9,550 nucleotides of DNA from Candidatus Methanomethylicia archaeon (GTDB taxonomy: Archaea; Thermoproteota; Methanomethylicia; Methanomethylicales; Methanomethylicaceae). Shown in pieces: positions 5,967 through 9,550 of this stretch. The position numbers and the translations under genes are program-made. The stretch spans positions 1 to 9,550 of the forward strand of contig JANHAI010000027.1 in the NCBI GenBank assembly GCA_024464205.1, read 5' to 3'. Position 1 is the first letter of the stretch. Every line of letters begins with the position of its first letter. The notes beneath the pieces are model-generated. The model ran no database searches. It had not been told where the DNA came from and saw only the letters and a list, made by a program, of their open reading frames with translations.

Positions 5967-8593
5967 ATGCTGGTTTGCGGCGGGGTAGGATGCGTTCCCT
6001 TCTTTTTGAGGGCAACTCGGAAGTCCTCCATCTCGATCCAGTCCCTCGCTTCTCCTCGGAGAGTGCTGCGTATGACATTTTTCTTTGCCTCATTGACAAG
6101 CTCCTGCAGGTCCGCAGCGGAGTAACCTTCGGTGAGCTTGGCAATTTCATTTATGATGACGTCTTTGCTAACGTTGGACTCCCTGAGGTAGATCGACAAT
6201 ATCTCTTCACGAGCTTTTTGGTCAGGGGGCGGTATGAATATGTGCTTCTCGATTCTTCCGGCCCTGAGAAGGGCGCTGTCAATGCTGCCTTGCCTGTTGG
6301 TCGCCGCCAAAACGATGACGCCCTTGAGTTCCTTAATGCCATCTATTTCTGAGAGGAGTTGCGTAGTGACGGGGACGAATGCCTTGTTGTTAAGATCAGC
6401 GCGGTCTGGAGCCACCTGATCAACTTCGTCAATGAATATTATTGCGGGGGAGTTGTCTTTTGCCAGGTTGAAGATCTCCTTGATCCTTGACGTTGCCTGG
6501 TCAGCGCCCCCCTTCACGATTTCTGCTCCGCTGATGACGAAGAAGTTGGCATTAACCTCGCTCGCTACTGCCCTCGCCAGCAGCGTTTTTCCGTTTCCAG
6601 GCGGACCGTAAAGAAGGATGCCCTTGACAGGCTTGACCCTGAGCTTTTCGATCAGATCAGGCCTGCGGAGTGGCAATTCGATCGACTCGCGCAGCTCAGC
6701 TTTCGCTGCGTCGAGGCCGCCTATGTCGTCAAAAGAAACGAAGCCTATCCCTGCCTCCCACCCTGTTGTGATCTTCCTGTCACGCTGGAATTCAGCCCTA
6801 AACTGTTCGTATTCCTCGAGCATCCCGAAGTCGATAGATGGTCGCGTTGATTTGATTGCTTCTTCGAGCATCTCCTGAGTTATTTTTGTTTCTTTTCTGG
6901 TACTGATCTCCTTATAGAAGGCGCCCGAAAGGACTTTGTTGACGACCGCTTCTATATCGGCGCCAGAGAACCGCTCGGATGCCCTTGCGAGGGCCCCGTA
7001 GTCAATGCCGTCAACAATCGCCGCCTTCCCCTTGAGGTAGCACCTGAAGATCTCGGCCCTCGCCCCTTCGTCTGGTGGCGGTATGTAGAAGATCTTGTCG
7101 AACCTTCCTGGGCGGATGAGTGCCTTGTCGAGGAGCTGTGGCTTGTTTGTAGTTGCGACAACAATTGTATCGCTCTCGCCCTGAATGGTAGCGTCCATCT
7201 CCTGGAGCATGACATTCAGCACCCTTGGCGTAACATCATCGTGGGTGTAGGCAGTTCTTTCTTTGCCTATGCTGTCGATGTCATTAATCGCCAATATGCA
7301 GGGTGCGCTCCGCCGAGCGTCCTCAAAGACATCGGCTATCCGGCGCTCGCTCTCGCCGTACCATTTCGAGAGAACCTCAGAGAGGTTGATTTCAATGTAC
7401 TTAACACCCATTTTCGAAGCCAGGCCACGCAGTATAGTGGTCTTCCCGGTGCCTGGCGGACCAAAGAGAAGTATGCCCTTTGCCGGTCTGACCCCAAATT
7501 TTTCAGCCTCATTCCTGTATTTCATTGGGAAAGCAAGGGCCTTGATCAGCTCTCCCTTTATGTCATCGATCCCCCTGATTCTGTCCCAGCAGTCCATCAT
7601 CCGTACTGATTTCGAGGGCTTTGCCTCCACCATGAAGCCCTCTTCCTTCTCAAAATTGATTCCTCTCATTATTGCAGGCCTCGACAGCAGCTCTCTCAGG
7701 CCAGAACCGGAAATGCGCGGGTTTTGGAGGAAGAGGGGGCGCGTGATTGTCAATACTACAACGAGTGAGAATGGAGCAGCCAATGAAGCAAGGAGCAGGT
7801 CTGCTGTCCCGAAAAGGAGAGTTCCCCCCAGGAAAGACGCCAAGGATGTGGAGATCGCTTTGCAGAGGGGGGAGTTCAGTCGAGCCCTTCTGAAGACCCC
7901 TGCCAAGTAGTGCCCAAGCACCAAGACAATCGACGAGACAGCTATGAAATAGATCGGGGTCAATGTGAAGATCGAAACAGCGTATGATTGTTGTATTAGT
8001 GAGCGCCAATCGGGACCAAGGAAGATGCTGAACATTGCGGAGGGGAAGTAAAGCGATGACAGATAGGCGGTATCAGGGAAAAAGACTGAGTATTGCGAGA
8101 GCGACGTGAAAGTTAAGCCCAATTGCGGCGCCCACATGAAGAAGATCCCAAATAGCGACAGTGTTGATGCTGTTATGACCCCTGCCTTGATTCCTTTGTA
8201 GACAGCCATCATAGCGATGATGGGCAGAACGAAAAAAACGCCAAAAGACGAAGGCACAAGCAGCCCCAATAGAACCCCAGTCGCAGTAGGCAGCCAGTCA
8301 ATTACATTGAGCATGAAGACGGTCACGACGAGTACTGCCAGTAGCAGGTAAATGTAATACAGATTATAAGAGGGGATCATCGTTGACGATATCAATTGGA
8401 AAATAGGGAAAAAGAGGACGGCTGAGAGGAAGACGACGACCCATACAGGCCTGTAATATGAAAGGGCAGCAACCACAGTCGCTATTATGATTATGAATGG
8501 CAGCGTAAATAGGCCTAGGAAAAAGAAAGAAATGAACGTGACTAAAGCTAGAAGCAAAACACCAAGTGGCGATTTTACAGGGCCGCTATTCAT
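5963..8593 (-). CDS. Membrane-anchored double AAA+ ATPase, Cdc48/VCP-like
   Basis: 876 residues. Residues about 10-285 are very hydrophobic, with about nine predicted helices and one long non-cytoplasmic-type loop (about 155-205), replacing the usual Cdc48 N-domain. Domain D1 has Walker A GPPGTGKT (378-385), pore loop KWYGES (410-415), a degenerate Walker B (AINDID, 435-440), sensor-1 N483 and arginine fingers R494/R497. Domain D2 has Walker A GPPGNGKT (663-670), an unusual pore-loop region (VKGGADQ), intact Walker B IIFIDEVD (718-725), sensor-1 N766 and arginines R777/R780. Cdc48-type proteins form hexamers that pull proteins through a central pore; here the motor should sit on the cytoplasmic face. 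The C-terminus (PPQTSI) lacks a proteasome-docking HbYX motif. ATG 8593 lies 26 bases from a TATA box. Role: probably membrane-protein extraction or unfolding (inference). Confidence 0.9.
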   Translation of the reverse strand: MNSGPVKSPLGVLLLALVTFISFFFLGLFTLPFIIIIATVVAALSYYRPVWVVVFLSAVLFFPIFQLISSTMIPSYNLYYIYLLLAVLVVTVFMLNVIDWLPTATGVLLGLLVPSSFGVFFVLPIIAMMAVYKGIKAGVITASTLSLFGIFFMWAPQLGLTFTSLSQYSVFFPDTAYLSSLYFPSAMFSIFLGPDWRSLIQQSYAVSIFTLTPIYFIAVSSIVLVLGHYLAGVFRRARLNSPLCKAISTSLASFLGGTLLFGTADLLLASLAAPFSLVVVLTITRPLFLQNPRISGSGLRELLSRPAIMRGINFEKEEGFMVEAKPSKSVRMMDCWDRIRGIDDIKGELIKALAFPMKYRNEAEKFGVRPAKGILLFGPPGTGKTTILRGLASKMGVKYIEINLSEVLSKWYGESERRIADVFEDARRSAPCILAINDIDSIGKERTAYTHDDVTPRVLNVMLQEMDATIQGESDTIVVATTNKPQLLDKALIRPGRFDKIFYIPPPDEGARAEIFRCYLKGKAAIVDGIDYGALARASERFSGADIEAVVNKVLSGAFYKEISTRKETKITQEMLEEAIKSTRPSIDFGMLEEYEQFRAEFQRDRKITTGWEAGIGFVSFDDIGGLDAAKAELRESIELPLRRPDLIEKLRVKPVKGILLYGPPGNGKTLLARAVASEVNANFFVISGAEIVKGGADQATSRIKEIFNLAKDNSPAIIFIDEVDQVAPDRADLNNKAFVPVTTQLLSEIDGIKELKGVIVLAATNRQGSIDSALLRAGRIEKHIFIPPPDQKAREEILSIYLRESNVSKDVIINEIAKLTEGYSAADLQELVNEAKKNVIRSTLRGEARDWIEMEDFRVALKKKGTHPTPPQTSI

Positions 8594-8608
8594 AATTAAT
8601 AAGCACCA

Positions 8609-8638
8609 TGGTCAGATTATATGCCTTTTGAGTGACCA
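8609..8638. repeat. Short inverted repeat bracketing the AAA+ promoter
   Basis: TGGTCA (8609-8614) and TGACCA (8633-8638) are exact reverse complements, 24 bases apart start to start, with the minus-strand TATA box between them. Six-base arms can arise by chance, so an operator role is tentative. Confidence 0.3.
8615..8623 (-). promoter_or_regulatory. TATA box for the AAA+ gene (probably leaderless)
   Basis: CATATAATC on the minus strand is centred 26 bases before the ATG at 8593, so transcription should begin at or next to the start codon. There is no SD. An A/G-rich stretch (AAAAGG) just upstream could be the TFB recognition element. Confidence 0.55.
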
Positions 8639-8679
8639 GACTGTCGACATATTGCTGAATAGCCATTTCATGAACCAAA

Positions 8680-8687
8680 TATTTAAA
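8680..8687 (+). promoter_or_regulatory. TATA box for the symporter operon
   Basis: TATTTAAA is a standard archaeal TATA sequence. It predicts a transcription start near 8710, about 15 bases before ATG 8725. The 131-base gap 8594-8724 holds this box and the divergent AAA+ promoter; I see no gene in it. Confidence 0.6.
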
Positions 8688-8724
8688 AAAGCGGACGCCG
8701 TTGTGAATTGGAAAGGCGGGGATT

Positions 8725-8889
8725 ATGAAAAAGACCTTTTTCATCATATCGATAATCTTTGTGGTAATGATGTATATAGTCCCCTATACGTGGCTGAGCG
8801 GGAGGGTAGGAATTGAGACCTTTGCCTTTTGGACCCTGACAGCTGCTGCCTACTTCGTAATCGCATTTCTCTTTCTAAGGAGGCTTTAG
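8725..8889 (+). CDS. 54-residue membrane protein, DUF3311-like symporter companion
   Basis: The frame runs from ATG 8725 to TAG 8887-8889. It encodes two hydrophobic segments (about residues 5-20 and 33-51) joined by a short loop (PYTWLSGRVGIETFAFW) and ends in basic LRRL. Small two-helix proteins of DUF3311 or DUF997 type often precede sodium:solute symporter genes in bacteria and archaea, and the P-x-loop then G-x-x-x-F-x-F-W pattern resembles DUF3311. The stop is directly followed by the symporter ATG, with that gene's SD inside this one. Its role is probably assembly or activity of the symporter, but no function is established. Confidence 0.75.
   Translation: MKKTFFIISIIFVVMMYIVPYTWLSGRVGIETFAFWTLTAAAYFVIAFLFLRRL
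8877..8883 (+). promoter_or_regulatory. Shine-Dalgarno of the symporter gene
   Basis: AAGGAGG lies six bases before ATG 8890, inside the last codons of the 54-residue gene. It fixes the symporter start and supports translational coupling. Confidence 0.8.
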
Positions 8890-9550
8890 ATGGATTCTTT
8901 CTCGACTTACCTTGCGATCGCGATTTTCATTGCAGCAGGGACTACGATTGCGTGGGCATCAAAAAGGTTTCTCAAGAAGGAGGCAAAGGACTTCTATACA
9001 GCTGGGGGGCGGTTCGGGACTGTTTTGGCCTCATTCTCCTATGCTGCCACGACATACAGCGCATTCATGTTCATAGGATTGGTCGGGCTCAGCTATGCAT
9101 CAGGCGTAGGTACATTGGGCTTTGAACTCGTATATTTCATGGGTACCCTCTTCCTTCTCTATTATATAGCCCCCAAATACTGGTCGCTCCACAAGAAATT
9201 CGGGTTCATATCTCCCGCCGAGGTGATGAGCGAGAGGTATGGGAGCAGGTCTGTGGGGGCTGTCGTGACGCTCATCTCGCTGGTCGCGCTGATACCGTAC
9301 TCTACTTCACAGATAATAGGGGTCGCATTTGCAGCGGAGGGGGCGAGCGGGGGGGCGGTCCCTTTTACATCGGCAGTATTAATAGCTGTAGTCGTTGCGC
9401 TCCTCTGGTCCATTATTGCAGGTATTTGGAGCGTCGGGTGGACCGACGTATTCCAAGGGTTAATAATGATAACGGCTGGCGTAGCGGTCCTCATATGGGC
9501 TTTCGTTTGGGGAACCCAGCAGGTCGCCTTCGATATTGCAAAATTGGGAT
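8890..9550 (+). CDS. Sodium:solute symporter (SSS/SLC5 family), N-terminal part
   Basis: 220 codons are visible, about 40-45% of a usual 480-550 residue protein; the gene continues beyond the window. The N-terminus carries helix 1 (AIAIFIAAGTTIAW), then the family pattern KDFYTAGGRFGTVLASFSYAATTYSAFMFIGLVGLSYASG in pieces: the GGR turn, the serine/threonine-rich first core helix that lines the Na+ and substrate sites, and a GLSYASGVG stretch. Further motifs are ISPAEVMSERYGSR, and GIWSVGWTDVFQGLIMI, the conserved WTD-x-x-Q-G of the family. It imports a small organic solute with Na+ at the cytoplasmic membrane. The pattern is closer to PanF/PutP-type members than to sugar transporters, but the substrate cannot be told. 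It abuts the upstream small membrane protein with no gap. Confidence 0.93.
   Translation, partial: MDSFSTYLAIAIFIAAGTTIAWASKRFLKKEAKDFYTAGGRFGTVLASFSYAATTYSAFMFIGLVGLSYASGVGTLGFELVYFMGTLFLLYYIAPKYWSLHKKFGFISPAEVMSERYGSRSVGAVVTLISLVALIPYSTSQIIGVAFAAEGASGGAVPFTSAVLIAVVVALLWSIIAGIWSVGWTDVFQGLIMITAGVAVLIWAFVWGTQQVAFDIAKLG

Noticed and set aside
6003..6007. Oligo-T run as terminator of the plus-strand transporter unit
   Set aside because: Only five T residues, within the coding sequence of the AAA+ gene; too weak to call as a feature.
7263..7910. Long plus-strand open frame (about 215 codons) opposite the AAA+ gene
   Set aside because: It lies entirely antisense to well-conserved AAA+ motifs, has low-complexity Ser/Arg/Pro-rich content and no promoter or SD; it is a shadow of codon bias in the real gene.
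8594..8724. Possible small RNA gene in the gap between the AAA+ and symporter genes
   Set aside because: No convincing C/D box, tRNA-like or stable hairpin pattern; the two divergent promoters account for the gap.
9162..9494. Minus-strand open frame opposite the symporter
   Set aside because: The plus strand encodes clear SSS motifs throughout; the antisense translation resembles no family and is Ala/Thr-rich, as expected of a shadow frame.

Overview
The window looks archaeal. Start codons lie about 25 bases from AT-rich TATA-like boxes, several genes have no Shine-Dalgarno (SD) and look leaderless, AGG and ATA codons are common, and the gene content (DUF2117, DUF134/UPF0251 beside a NifX-like protein, a Cdc48-type double AAA+ ATPase) is typical of Archaea. 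I cannot fix the lineage; a methanogen-related or TACK-type archaeon is plausible. The DNA is tightly packed: no gap exceeds about 135 bases, and I see no tRNA, rRNA, CRISPR array or insertion sequence.

Layout. (1) 1-515 (+): C-terminal part of a probable DUF2117 protein. (2) 522-1296: a divergent pair, a DUF134/UPF0251 helix-turn-helix protein (-) and a NifX/NifB-type metallocluster-carrier protein (+). They share a 61-base promoter holding one TATA box flanked by a 13-bp inverted repeat. (3) 1309-5966: two divergent transcription units. The minus unit encodes a membrane-bound NosL-like protein, a cysteine-bearing multi-pass membrane protein and a small anchored extracytoplasmic protein. The plus unit encodes two exported proteins of unknown family, a MacB/FtsX-type permease and its LolD-type ATPase. 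(4) 5963-8593 (-): an 876-residue protein with about nine N-terminal membrane helices followed by two Cdc48-like AAA+ domains. (5) 8725-9550 (+): a 54-residue membrane protein directly followed by a sodium:solute symporter that runs off the window.

Working together: NosL-like proteins bind or deliver Cu(I), and FtsX/LolD-type transporters usually act on extracytoplasmic proteins or lipids instead of driving simple import. The seven-gene divergon is therefore best read as a candidate extracytoplasmic metal (copper?) handling or cofactor-assembly system. No nitrous oxide reductase lies in the window. The membrane-tethered double AAA+ protein ends tail-to-tail on this cluster and could be a membrane-protein unfoldase or extractor. 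The symporter pair looks like an independent uptake operon.
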